Origin: JALORV01 sp963702595
Lineage (GTDB): Bacteria; Pseudomonadota; Gammaproteobacteria; Burkholderiales; Burkholderiaceae_F
Reading direction: 5' to 3'
Assembly: GCA_963702595.1 (NCBI GenBank)
Contig: CAVPDC010000021.1
Location: 1-64,000 of the forward strand
DNA length: 64,000 bases
In this document: positions 9,781 through 18,676 of the stretch, piece by piece
Position numbering within the stretch: the first letter of the stretch is position 1
Layout of the letters: each line of letters begins with the position of its first letter
Notes under the pieces: generated by a model
Seen by the model: the letters and a program-made list of their open reading frames with translations, nothing else
What the model was told of the DNA's origin: nothing
Database searches by the model: none
Translations under genes and position numbers: made by a program

Positions 9781-11568
9781 ATGAAGCCACAACGTCTTCG
9801 CCTTGCCCTCGCCGTCGCCGCGGCCTGCGTGATCCCCCTGCAGCCTGCATCCAGCGTGGGGGGCAGTACGAGCTTTGATCCGCTGCTCGACGACGCGGCC
9901 AGCTGCGTACCGGCCGCGGGTGGCCCGCCGGCACTTTTCCGGAATCTCATTCTCGCCGCGGCTGAGACGGCGCCCTTCCAGCCCGTGCCGGCGAAACCGG
10001 CACTGGGCGACACGCCGGTGCTGTACGGCAACCTGGGGACGGTGACGCTCAAGGCCGGTACCGGCAACGCCAAGGCGCAGGCGTGGTTCGACCAGGGCGT
10101 GCGGCTGATGTTCGGGTTCAATCACGCAGAAGCGATCCGCGCGTTTCGTGAAGCTCAGAAACTCGATCCGCGCTGCGCGCTGTGCTACTGGGGCGAAGCA
10201 CTGGCCTACGGCCCGAACATCAACGTGCCGATGATGCCGGAGGCCAATGCGCCGGCGCTGGCCGCTCTGGCGAAGGCCGTCGAACTGGCCCCGTCAGCGC
10301 CGGCGCGTGACCGTGAACTCATCGCGGCTCTGGCCAGGCGCTACTCGGCGGACCCGAAGGCAGAGCGCGCATCGCTGGATGCGGCGTATGCCGAGGCGAT
10401 GAAACAGGTCGCCGCGCGCTACCCGGCGGAGAACACGGTCCAGGTGCTCTACGTTGAAGCGATGATGGACACGCAGCCTTGGGACTACTGGGAAGCGGGT
10501 GGCACCAAGCCCAAGGGCCACGGCGCGGAGATCGTCGCGGTGCTGGAAAAGGTGTTGAAGCGCAGCCCGAACCATCCGGGCGCGATTCACCTGTACATCC
10601 ACGCAGTCGAGGCCTCGACCACGCCGGAGCGGGCGCTGCCGTATGCCAACCGGCTCGGCGCCCTGATGCCAGGGGCCGGGCACATTGTGCATATGCCGGC
10701 GCATATCTATTACCGCGTCGGCATGTATCGAGAATCGCTCGAGACTAACAAGCGCGCAATGGCGGTCGACGAACGCTACTTTGCTTCGTCGCCGTCGGAC
10801 CCGCTCTACAAGGCGGCCTACTACCCGCACAACATCCACTTCCTGATGGTGTCCGCGCAGATGGGCGGGGACGGCCCGGCCGCGATCGCGGCGGCGCAGA
10901 AGCTCGACGCCTCGATGGCGCCGGAAGTCGTGGCGCAGTTCGCGATCATGCAGCCGGTGAAGGCCGCGCCCTATACGACGCATGCGCAGTTCAGCTCGCC
11001 TGACACGATCCTCGCGCTGCCGGCGCCCGCACCGGGCCTCGCGCTGGTACAGACGATGTACCACTACGCGCGTGCGGTGGCGTTCGCGCAGAAAAAGGAC
11101 TTTGCGTCGGCACAGAAGGAGATCGATGCACTCGCCGGCATCGAGAAGGACGCCGACTTCAAGCCTTTCGCCGAGTGGGGCATCCCGGCTAAGGAGATCG
11201 TCCAGACGGCGCGCCTGGTGGCCACGGGCCGGATGGCCGATGCGAAGGGCGACCTCGAAGGCGCCGCTCGAGCCTTCGAAGACGCTGTCTTCATCGAGGA
11301 CACGCTCGCCTACACCGAACCGCCGTACTGGTACTACCCGGTTCGTCAGTCGCTCGGTGCGGTGCGGCTGCGGCAGGGCAAGCTGGACGAGGCCGAGAAG
11401 GCCTTCCGCGATTCGCTCGGGCGTGTGCGCAACAACGGCTGGGCGCTCGCCGGGCTCGCCGAAACGTACAAGCGCAAAGGCGATCTGGCCGGCGAGAAGG
11501 CGGCGCGTCGGGCCTACGCAAAGGCGTGGCTGGGCGGGACCAAGGGGCCCGCGATCGAGCAACTCTGA
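9781..11568 (+). CDS. Exported tetratricopeptide-repeat protein
   Basis: 595 aa from the ATG at 9781, which has AAGGAG six bases upstream. The N-terminus is a signal peptide (MKPQRLRLALAVAAACVIP) so the product is periplasmic or outer-membrane associated. Recognisable TPR units include NAKAQAWFDQGVRLMFGFNH with AIRAFREAQKLDPRCA, a central helical section with LYIHAVEAS and HMPAHIYYRVGMYRES, and C-terminal repeats around LDEAEKAFRDSLGRVRNNGW. This matches a widespread family of large TPR proteins of unknown role. Stands alone, followed by a GNAT gene on the same strand. Confidence 0.8.
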   Translation: MKPQRLRLALAVAAACVIPLQPASSVGGSTSFDPLLDDAASCVPAAGGPPALFRNLILAAAETAPFQPVPAKPALGDTPVLYGNLGTVTLKAGTGNAKAQAWFDQGVRLMFGFNHAEAIRAFREAQKLDPRCALCYWGEALAYGPNINVPMMPEANAPALAALAKAVELAPSAPARDRELIAALARRYSADPKAERASLDAAYAEAMKQVAARYPAENTVQVLYVEAMMDTQPWDYWEAGGTKPKGHGAEIVAVLEKVLKRSPNHPGAIHLYIHAVEASTTPERALPYANRLGALMPGAGHIVHMPAHIYYRVGMYRESLETNKRAMAVDERYFASSPSDPLYKAAYYPHNIHFLMVSAQMGGDGPAAIAAAQKLDASMAPEVVAQFAIMQPVKAAPYTTHAQFSSPDTILALPAPAPGLALVQTMYHYARAVAFAQKKDFASAQKEIDALAGIEKDADFKPFAEWGIPAKEIVQTARLVATGRMADAKGDLEGAARAFEDAVFIEDTLAYTEPPYWYYPVRQSLGAVRLRQGKLDEAEKAFRDSLGRVRNNGWALAGLAETYKRKGDLAGEKAARRAYAKAWLGGTKGPAIEQL

Positions 11569-11627
11569 AGGGTGCGCTGGCGCGTCGCGCGCTACGGTCA
11601 TCACATTCCACGCTTGAGCCCAGCGCG

Positions 11628-12050
11628 ATGAATTTCCACTACACGGTGCACGACGAAGTACCGCACGACGAAGCGGCGGTCATCGACAGTGGCCTCGGCC
11701 GCGCCAATGAAAAGGCGGCGCCGCTGCATGAGGTGCAGGCGCTCGCCTGCTTCGCGCGGAGCGACGGCGGCGGGGTCGTCGGCGGAGCGGTCGGCCGCAC
11801 CTGGGGAACGTGCTGCGAATTGCAGCAACTGTGGGTCGAGCCGGCGCTGCGACGCCAGGGCATCGGCGCGCGGCTCGTGCGCGAATTCGAGCAACGGGCG
11901 TCGGCGCGCGGGTGCCGTACGTTCTACCTGGAGACGTTCAGCTTCCAGGCGCCTTCACTTTATCGCGCGCTGGGCTACGAGGTGAAGCTCGAGTTGAGCG
12001 GCTTTGCGCCGGGCATCGTCAAGTACACGATGGTGCGCGAGGCCGGTTGA
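11628..12050 (+). CDS. GNAT-family N-acetyltransferase
   Basis: 140 aa, single GNAT domain. The acetyl-CoA-binding loop is visible as LRRQGIGARLVREFE, preceded by the LQQLWVEPALR strand and followed by FYLETFSFQAPSLYRALGYE, a typical motif B. The substrate is unknown. The start at 11628 is chosen because the frame extending upstream to 11526 runs through the end of the TPR gene. It ends eight bases before the convergent acyl-CoA synthetase gene. Confidence 0.85.
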   Translation: MNFHYTVHDEVPHDEAAVIDSGLGRANEKAAPLHEVQALACFARSDGGGVVGGAVGRTWGTCCELQQLWVEPALRRQGIGARLVREFEQRASARGCRTFYLETFSFQAPSLYRALGYEVKLELSGFAPGIVKYTMVREAG

Positions 12051-12057
12051 TGCCCGT

Positions 12058-13680
12058 CTAGCTCGACTTGCTTGCATACCGCTCGCGCAGACGCCGGTGC
12101 AGGATCTTGCCGGTCGCCGTGCGCGGCATCTCTTCCTCGCGAATGAACGACACCGAGCGTGGCCGCTTGTAGCCGGCGATGCGATCGCGGCACCAGTCGA
12201 GCACCTGGTCCTCGGTCAGCCTTGCGTCAGGGTGCTGAACGACGACCGCATGCACGGCCTCGCCCCACTTGTCGTGCGGCACGCCGATCACCGCGACATC
12301 CTTGATGCCGGGGCAGCGTCCGACCACCTCCTCGACTTCCGACGGATACACGTTCTCGCCGCCGCTGATGATCATGTTGCTCTTGCGGTCGACAAGATGG
12401 ATGAAACCCTCGGCATCGCGCAGCGCGAGGTCGCCGACGCTGCAGTAACCGTCGGGGCGCAGCGCTTCGGCGGTCTTCTCCGGGTTCTTCCAGTAGCCGT
12501 CGAACGAATAGGGCGTGCGCGAAAAAAGTTCGCCCACTTCGCCATCGGGCACGTCGCGGCCGTCGGGGTCCAGCAGGCGCACCGGTCCGGAGCCGGTCCA
12601 CTCGCGGCCCACCGAACCCAGATGCGTGAGTTGTTCGTCGGGGCGCAGCAGCGTGACCCAGCCGGCCTCGGTCGAGCCGTACAACTCATGCAGCTGCGAG
12701 TTGCTGAAGTGCTCGAGGATCGCGAGCTTGGTGTCGCGCCGCGCCGGCGCCGACGAGATCATCAGCTTGCGCATGCTCGAAACGTCATGGCGCGCCTTCA
12801 CCCGTGGCGGCAGGCCCAGCATCATGATGTAGTGCGTCGGCACCAGCGATGTGAAAGTGACATGCTGCTGCGCCATCGACTGCAGCAGCGCTTCCGGGTC
12901 GAAGCTGCGGCGGTCGTCGACGACGCAGGTCGCGCCGAGATAGGTGAAGGTGAAGCTGAAGTAGAGCGAGTTCGCGTGACACATCGGCATCACGAGCAGC
13001 CCCGTGTCCTGCCGCGCGAGACCCATGTCGAGCGCAGTGACCAGCGAGATCAGTGCGCTGCCCTGATGATTGCGGATCGCTCCCTTCGGTCGCCCGGTGG
13101 TGCCCGAGGTGTACATCAGTGCCCAGGTGTCCGTCGGCGCCACCTCCACCGCGGGCGCGCGCGCCGAGCCCGCGCGCACGAGTGACTCGTAACCACGCCA
13201 GCCGCGCGGCGTGCGCTGCCCGCCGAAGTGCACCCAGGCATCCTTGGCGATCAGCGGCAGGTTCGGGCGCACGGGTTCGATGCTCTCGAGCAGCGCGTCC
13301 TGCACGACCATCGCGCTCGCCTCGCAGTTGCCGACGATGTACTCGATCTCCGGAGCCGTCAGGCGGAAATTGATCGGCACGGCGACCAGCCCCGCCTTGG
13401 CGAGCGCGACGTAGATCTCGAGCCACTCGATGCAGTTGTAGGCGAGCACCGCAACGCGGTCGCCCTTCACCAGGCCGAGGCCAAGCAGCGCGTTGGCAAG
13501 GCAGTTGCTGCGCTCGTTCCACTGGGCAAATGTCAGCGCGCGCTTCGAGTCGCGGGCGCCGATCTTGTCCGGCTGCAGGCGCGCCTGCGCCGCGACGATC
13601 TGGCCGACGTTGAGCACGCCGCTCGCCGGGCCGGCGCCGGTCACGGCCCGCGCCGTCTTTGCGCTGGCTGGCCGGCTCAC
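12058..13680 (-). CDS. AMP-binding acyl-CoA synthetase
   Basis: 540 aa from the GTG at 13680, overlapping the TGA of the upstream ThDP-enzyme gene. ANL-superfamily ligase activating a carboxylic acid to its CoA thioester through an acyl-adenylate. Motifs: P-loop MYTSGTTGRPKGAIRNH, ELYGSTEAGW, GYWKNPEKTAEAL, GDLALRDAEGFIHLVDRKSN and the C-terminal lysine in RTATGKILHR. Substrate specificity is not readable; fatty, aryl or short-chain acids are possible. Translational coupling to a ThDP lyase/decarboxylase suggests the two act on one substrate, for example activation plus cleavage of a 2-hydroxy acid, which is inference. Confidence 0.9.
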   Translation of the reverse strand: MSRPASAKTARAVTGAGPASGVLNVGQIVAAQARLQPDKIGARDSKRALTFAQWNERSNCLANALLGLGLVKGDRVAVLAYNCIEWLEIYVALAKAGLVAVPINFRLTAPEIEYIVGNCEASAMVVQDALLESIEPVRPNLPLIAKDAWVHFGGQRTPRGWRGYESLVRAGSARAPAVEVAPTDTWALMYTSGTTGRPKGAIRNHQGSALISLVTALDMGLARQDTGLLVMPMCHANSLYFSFTFTYLGATCVVDDRRSFDPEALLQSMAQQHVTFTSLVPTHYIMMLGLPPRVKARHDVSSMRKLMISSAPARRDTKLAILEHFSNSQLHELYGSTEAGWVTLLRPDEQLTHLGSVGREWTGSGPVRLLDPDGRDVPDGEVGELFSRTPYSFDGYWKNPEKTAEALRPDGYCSVGDLALRDAEGFIHLVDRKSNMIISGGENVYPSEVEEVVGRCPGIKDVAVIGVPHDKWGEAVHAVVVQHPDARLTEDQVLDWCRDRIAGYKRPRSVSFIREEEMPRTATGKILHRRLRERYASKSS

Positions 13681-15398
13681 TGGCGCCTCGCGCGTTCCGC
13701 CTCGTCCCACACCGTCAAGGCCTGGAAGTCGCCCGCGAACGCGAGCCCCTTGCCGGCATCCGAGCTCAGCGCTTCGCGCGTCACGACGACATCGATCAGA
13801 GCCGGCGCCTGGTCGAACGCGTCGCGGATCGCCTCGGTCAGCCGTGCCGGATCGGTGACGCGCTCACCGTGCAGGCCGAAGGCGCGCGCCATCGCGGCGT
13901 AGTCGCTCCATGCCAGCTCCGTGCCGACGATGCGGCCGCCGTAGTTCATCTCCTGGTCCAGCCGCTCGATGTTCCAGGCGGCGTTGTTCGAGACGATGAA
14001 GACCACTTTCGCGCCGTGCCGCTGGGCGGAGTCGATCTCCATCGCGTTGATGCCGAACGCACCGTCGCCGGTGACGACGACCACCTGCCGCTCCGGGTGC
14101 AGCAGCGCGGCGGCGACGCCATAGGGCGTGCCGACACCGAGACAGCCGAATGCGCCGGCGTCGAGATAGCTGCGCGTCTCCAGTCCTGTTCGCGCGAAGC
14201 TCAGGAGGTCACCGCCGTCGGCGATCGTGATCGCATCGGGCCGCAGCACTTCGCGCAACGCCGCGAAGATGCGGTTCGGATGCATGCGTCCGTCCTTGCC
14301 GGCCGGTGCGTCGGCGAGCGACGCGGCGTACTTCTGCGCGCGCCGCAGGTGCTCGCTGCGCAGCGCGGCCCCCCATGCGGCATCGAGGTTCGGGCTGCGC
14401 GCCGGCAGTGCGCGCGCGAGCGCCGCCAGCGCGCAAGCTGGGTGCGCAAAGAGTTCGACCTCGCCGCGCCGGTTCTCGCGCAACTCCTCGGCGTTGTCTC
14501 CGATGCGCAGGAAGCGTGCATTGGGCCAGACGGCCGGCGAGCCGTAGCCGGTCTGGTAGTCGAGCTTGCGGCCGATGACGATCGCGAGGTCCGTCTCCTG
14601 CATCGCCCGGCCCCGCATCGCGCCGATGGTCGCCGGATGTTCGGGTGGCACGAGGCCGCGACTTTCCTGGGTATCGAGGTAGACGGCGCCCGAGGCGTCT
14701 AGGAAGGCGACGAGTTCGTCGCCGGCGCCGAGCGCGCCGCGGCCGGTGAGGACCAGCGGGCGCTTCGCGCCTGCAATCAGCGCAGCGGCCCGTTCGACCT
14801 CGGCCGCGTCGGGTGGAATCCGGCGCGGGGCTCGCGGCGCCAGATACTCCGGGAGGACCACGCCCGGGGGCACGGTCTGCCGCAGCACATCGGTCGGGAT
14901 CTCGACGTAAACGGGCCCGGGCGCATTGCCGTCGCCGAGCGCCGTCGACACCGCCTTGTCCAGGTCGCGCAGCAGGTTGCCGGCGACGCGCAGCGTGCGC
15001 GCGCTGCGGGTGACGGGCCGCAGGATGGAGACGTGATCGATGCCCTGCAGCGGGCCGAGGTCGTCCTGCGGCATTGGCGCGCAACCGCCGATCAGCAACA
15101 CTGGAACGCGCTCGAGCTGGGCATTGGCCATCGCCGTCACGCAGTTCGTCACGCCGGGGCCGGCCGTGACCGAGGCGATGCCGATGCCGCCACTCAGCAC
15201 GGCGTGTGCGTGCGCCATGTGCACGGCGGCGCCTTCGTCGCGCACATCGATGATGCGCACGCCTTTGCGCGCAAGGTGGTCCCAGATCGGCTGGATGTGG
15301 CCGCCCTGCAACCCGAAGATGCGATCGACACCGCGCGCCACGAGAAAGTCCGCCACCCACTCGGCGACCGTGCGGGCCTCCGTCTGCGCTGTGCTCAT
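13677..15398 (-). CDS. Thiamine diphosphate-dependent enzyme, acetolactate synthase/2-hydroxyacyl lyase-like
   Basis: 573 aa with the full three-domain layout: N-terminal pyrimidine-binding domain (catalytic Glu in DVRDEGAAVHMAHA), central domain, and C-terminal PP domain with GDGAFGINAMEIDSAQR ending in the NN of VSNNAAWN that binds Mg-ThDP. The family includes acetolactate synthase, oxalyl-CoA decarboxylase, 2-hydroxyacyl-CoA lyase and benzaldehyde lyase; no ilvN-type regulatory subunit lies nearby, which argues against branched-chain synthesis. Its stop overlaps the start of an acyl-CoA synthetase. Probably a C-C lyase or decarboxylase acting with that ligase. Confidence 0.85.
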   Translation of the reverse strand: MSTAQTEARTVAEWVADFLVARGVDRIFGLQGGHIQPIWDHLARKGVRIIDVRDEGAAVHMAHAHAVLSGGIGIASVTAGPGVTNCVTAMANAQLERVPVLLIGGCAPMPQDDLGPLQGIDHVSILRPVTRSARTLRVAGNLLRDLDKAVSTALGDGNAPGPVYVEIPTDVLRQTVPPGVVLPEYLAPRAPRRIPPDAAEVERAAALIAGAKRPLVLTGRGALGAGDELVAFLDASGAVYLDTQESRGLVPPEHPATIGAMRGRAMQETDLAIVIGRKLDYQTGYGSPAVWPNARFLRIGDNAEELRENRRGEVELFAHPACALAALARALPARSPNLDAAWGAALRSEHLRRAQKYAASLADAPAGKDGRMHPNRIFAALREVLRPDAITIADGGDLLSFARTGLETRSYLDAGAFGCLGVGTPYGVAAALLHPERQVVVVTGDGAFGINAMEIDSAQRHGAKVVFIVSNNAAWNIERLDQEMNYGGRIVGTELAWSDYAAMARAFGLHGERVTDPARLTEAIRDAFDQAPALIDVVVTREALSSDAGKGLAFAGDFQALTVWDEAERARRQ

Positions 15399-15539
15399 GT
15401 GATGCCTCCTGTCGGCTGCCGGTGATCCATGTTCCAGACTGCAGGATCAGGAATCGGCGATTATCTGCGCCGCATCGCGGGCAGACTAGAGTCCTGGCTC
15501 GCTGCATCGCAGCGAAGCAGTCGGTAGGCTTCTATCCGC

Positions 15540-16748
15540 ATGAGAGCCGTACGCGTCATCGCCCACCTCGACATGGACGCGTTCTACGCGTCGGTCGAGT
15601 TGCTGCGTTATCCGGAGCTGCGTGGCCGGCCGGTCGTCATCGGCGGCGGGCGCGCGCATCAGCCGCAGTGGGAGAACGACCCCGACAGCGGCGAGCGCCG
15701 GCGCCGCTTCGCGACGCTGCGCGGCTATGCCGGGCGCGGCGTCATCACGACCGCGACCTACGAGGCGCGTGCGCTGGGCGTCAACTCCGCGATGGGAATG
15801 ATGAAGGCGGCCGCCAAGGCGCCCGACGCGGTGCTGCTGCCGGTGGACTTCGACGAGTACCGAAAGTACTCGCGGCTCTTCAAGGCGGCCGTGCGCGCAT
15901 TCACGCCGCAGGTGGAGGACCGCGGCATCGACGAGATCTACATCGATCTCACCGAGGTCGTGGCTGCGCGCCTGCCCACCGACGAAGAGAGCGATCCCGA
16001 CGACGCGGAGCGCAACGTCTGGTGGTGCGCGCGCGAAGTGGCGACGGAACTGAAGCAGGCGGTGAAGGATGCGACCGGGCTCAGCTGCTCGGTGGGGCTG
16101 GCGCCCAACAAGTTGATCGCGAAGATCGCCTCCGAACTGGACAAGCCCGACGGCCTGACCGTCGTCGCGGACCGCGACGTGGCGACCCGCCTCACGCCGC
16201 TGTCGGTACGGCGCTTGAATGGCGTCGGCCCGAAGTCAGCGGCAAAGCTCGCGCGGTTGGGTATCGCGACGATCGGCGAACTCGCCCAGGCCGATCGGGC
16301 GTGGCTGGTGCAGCAGTTCGGCGCGAGTTATGGGCGCTGGCTGGCGGACGCGGCGCGCGGTATCGACGAGCGCCCCGTCGTGACCTACAGCGAGCCGAAG
16401 TCGATCAGCCGCGAGACCACCTTCGAGCGCGACCTGCACGCGGTGCGCGACAAGGCGCAGCTCACGCGCATCTTCACCCGGCTGTGCGAGCAGGTAGCCG
16501 CCGACCTCGCGCGCAAGCGCTACGTGGGTCGCACTGTCGGCATCAAGCTGCGCTTCGAGGACTTCAGCACCGTGACGCGCGACCAGACACTGGCCGCACC
16601 GGTCAGCGAGGCTGCCGCGATCCGTCGCGCCGCCGGCGAATGCCTCAAGCGCGTCGACCTGGCGCGACGCATCCGCCTTCTCGGCGTGCGGATCGGGACG
16701 CTCGAAGCGGTCGCCGATCCCCCGCCATCAGGCCCGGCGGTTCAGTAG
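15540..16748 (+). CDS. dinB: DNA polymerase IV (Y-family)
   Basis: 402 aa translesion polymerase. Catalytic acidic motifs are present: HLDMDAFYASVE at the N-terminus and GIDEIYIDLTEV about residue 125. The thumb has the HhH segment RRLNGVGPKSAAKL and the little-finger region contains SISRETTFERDL. There is no obvious C-terminal clamp-binding pentapeptide beyond the family length. The 3' end overlaps the convergent P460 gene by seven bases. No LexA-type CTGT-N8-ACAG site was found in the short upstream gap. Confidence 0.93.
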   Translation: MRAVRVIAHLDMDAFYASVELLRYPELRGRPVVIGGGRAHQPQWENDPDSGERRRRFATLRGYAGRGVITTATYEARALGVNSAMGMMKAAAKAPDAVLLPVDFDEYRKYSRLFKAAVRAFTPQVEDRGIDEIYIDLTEVVAARLPTDEESDPDDAERNVWWCAREVATELKQAVKDATGLSCSVGLAPNKLIAKIASELDKPDGLTVVADRDVATRLTPLSVRRLNGVGPKSAAKLARLGIATIGELAQADRAWLVQQFGASYGRWLADAARGIDERPVVTYSEPKSISRETTFERDLHAVRDKAQLTRIFTRLCEQVAADLARKRYVGRTVGIKLRFEDFSTVTRDQTLAAPVSEAAAIRRAAGECLKRVDLARRIRLLGVRIGTLEAVADPPPSGPAVQ

Positions 16749-17287
16749 CCGCCCTTGGCGCGCGCGGCGTGGTACTCGTCCACGCGGAACACGAAGTCGG
16801 AACTGGCCAGCGGAATGTGGCAGCCGCGGCAGCCGGCCAGGTTGTCGGCCGTCTTGGCGCCCTTGGCGTCGTAGGACGCAAACACCCAGTCGCCGGTCCT
16901 CAGTTCCTTCGGCAGGTCGGCGCCGTAGCCGGGGCCCTTGGCCATGACAAAGACCCGCACGAGGTCGCCCTTGACCAGCTTGCCGTCGGCGCCCGTCCTC
17001 GGATTGCCGGCCGCATCGGCCGGCACGGCGAAGTTCTCCATGACGAACACCGTGCCGTTCGGGAACGGCTGGCCGGCTTTACTGGCGGTCCCGGTCGGGT
17101 TGACGTAAATATCGCGCACCTGCTTGGCGTCCGGGCGCTGTATCGACGTCAGGAACTTGGGCCACGACCTGTAATCGGCGGGCAGGGCCACCTCGCCATC
17201 GTTGAGTGGCTTGGTCGGGGTGGCGCAGCCGAGCAGTACAGCGGCGGCGAGGGTGGCAAGCAGGGCAGTCGCAGGCAGCAGTCGCAT
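16742..17287 (-). CDS. Cytochrome P460-family lipoprotein
   Basis: 181 aa with a lipoprotein signal (AAAVLLGC lipobox, Cys at about 21), so anchored in a periplasmic membrane face. The c-type haem motif CRGCH is near residue 154, in the C-terminal third, as in P460/cytochrome c' beta proteins. DGEVALPADYRSWPKFLTS and DIYVNPTGTA are typical of the 'cytochrome P460 family' of small redox proteins, some of which act in hydroxylamine or NO chemistry; whether this one carries the lysine crosslink is not predictable. Single gene. Confidence 0.85.
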   Translation of the reverse strand: MRLLPATALLATLAAAVLLGCATPTKPLNDGEVALPADYRSWPKFLTSIQRPDAKQVRDIYVNPTGTASKAGQPFPNGTVFVMENFAVPADAAGNPRTGADGKLVKGDLVRVFVMAKGPGYGADLPKELRTGDWVFASYDAKGAKTADNLAGCRGCHIPLASSDFVFRVDEYHAARAKGGY

Positions 17288-17520
17288 CGTCGCTTCCTTT
17301 TGTCATGCTGGCGAGACCGGGATCGGTAGCGCGCGCGGCTAGATGCTGGGCCGCGTTCGGTGCGCGGTCAAGCACGCCTCTTGGGCGCCGGTGCTCCGGC
17401 CGGCGCGCTTCCGGTTCGAGACCGCCGTCTAGTCCCGGGAGGTCGTCGGACCGTTCGAGCACACCCTGCCGTGCTAGCTTAAAAAGCTTCGTTCACGCAA
17501 TTGCCAAAGGTCGCTGCGCC

Positions 17521-18666
17521 ATGTCCTCCTACGTCTCGCCCTGGATGTCACCGGACCTCGAGGTCTACCGCGATACGCTGCGCCGGTTCGTCGAAACCGA
17601 GATCGTTCCGCACCAGGAGCGCTACGCCAGGCAGCAGCACGTCGACCGCGAGCTGTGGACCAAAGCCGGCGAACTCGGCGTGCTGTGCGCTGACATCCCC
17701 GAGGAATACGGCGGCGCGGGCGGCGACTTCGCGCACATGGCGGCGCTGTTCGACGAACTCGCCGCCGCCGGTGACACCTCGTTCGGCGTGCACGTGCACA
17801 TCATCGTCGCGCACTACCTGCTGAACCACGGCACTGAAGAACAGAAACGCAAGTATCTGCCCCAGCTCGCCAGCGGCGCGATGGTCGGCGCGATCGCGAT
17901 GTCGGAGCCCGCGGCCGGATCCGACCTGCAGGGCATCCGCACCCGCGCCGTCCGGGACGGTGACGGGTACGTCATCAACGGCTCGAAGATCTTCATCTCC
18001 AACGGCTACCTCGCCGACCTGATCGTCGTCGTCGCCAAGACCGACGCCACGGCCGGCGCGCGCGGCATCTCGCTGCTGCTGGTCGAGACGCGGAACGTCG
18101 AGGGCTTTCGCGTCGGTCGCATCCTCGACAAGGTGGGCCAGAAGGGGCAGGACACCTGCGAACTCTTCTTCGACAATGTCCGCGTGCCGGCCGACGCGGT
18201 GCTCGGCGGTGCCGAAGGCAAGGGCTTTGCGCAATTGATGTCGGAGCTTCCGTACGAGCGCACGCTGGTGGCCATCGGCGCCGTGGCGGCGATCGAGTGC
18301 GCGCTGCGGCTGACGCTGGAGTACGCGCGGGAGCGCAGCGCCTTCGGCCAGAAGCTGATCGAGCTGCAGAACGTCCGCTTCAAGCTGGCCGAGATCAAGA
18401 CATTCGCCGTGGTGGCGCGCACTTTCGTCGACCGCTGCATCGTGCAGGTGCTGGACGGCACGCTGGATACGGCGACCGCCTCGATGGCCAAGTGGTACCT
18501 CACCGACCTGCAGTGCAAGGTCGTGGACGAGTGCGTGCAGATCTTCGGCGGCTACGGCTACATGCTGGAATACCCGATCGCCCGCATGTACGTCGACGCC
18601 CGCGTGCAGCCGATCTACGGCGGCACCAACGAAATCATGAAAGAGATCATCGCTCGCTCGCTGTAG
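17521..18666 (+). CDS. Acyl-CoA dehydrogenase
   Basis: 381-aa flavoprotein catalysing alpha,beta-dehydrogenation of an acyl-CoA. Start ATG at 17521; the longer frame to 17206 is upstream read-through. FAD/substrate motifs: AIAMSEPAAGSDLQGI, INGSKIFISNG and QIFGGYGYMLEYP. At the place where many acyl-CoA dehydrogenases have the catalytic Glu (YEGT), this one has YGGTNE; the base is probably the Glu in SELPYERTL, the position used by long-chain and isovaleryl-type enzymes. Ten bases upstream of a thiolase-like gene, forming a beta-oxidation pair. Confidence 0.9.
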   Translation: MSSYVSPWMSPDLEVYRDTLRRFVETEIVPHQERYARQQHVDRELWTKAGELGVLCADIPEEYGGAGGDFAHMAALFDELAAAGDTSFGVHVHIIVAHYLLNHGTEEQKRKYLPQLASGAMVGAIAMSEPAAGSDLQGIRTRAVRDGDGYVINGSKIFISNGYLADLIVVVAKTDATAGARGISLLLVETRNVEGFRVGRILDKVGQKGQDTCELFFDNVRVPADAVLGGAEGKGFAQLMSELPYERTLVAIGAVAAIECALRLTLEYARERSAFGQKLIELQNVRFKLAEIKTFAVVARTFVDRCIVQVLDGTLDTATASMAKWYLTDLQCKVVDECVQIFGGYGYMLEYPIARMYVDARVQPIYGGTNEIMKEIIARSL

Positions 18667-18676
18667 GAGTCCTTAC

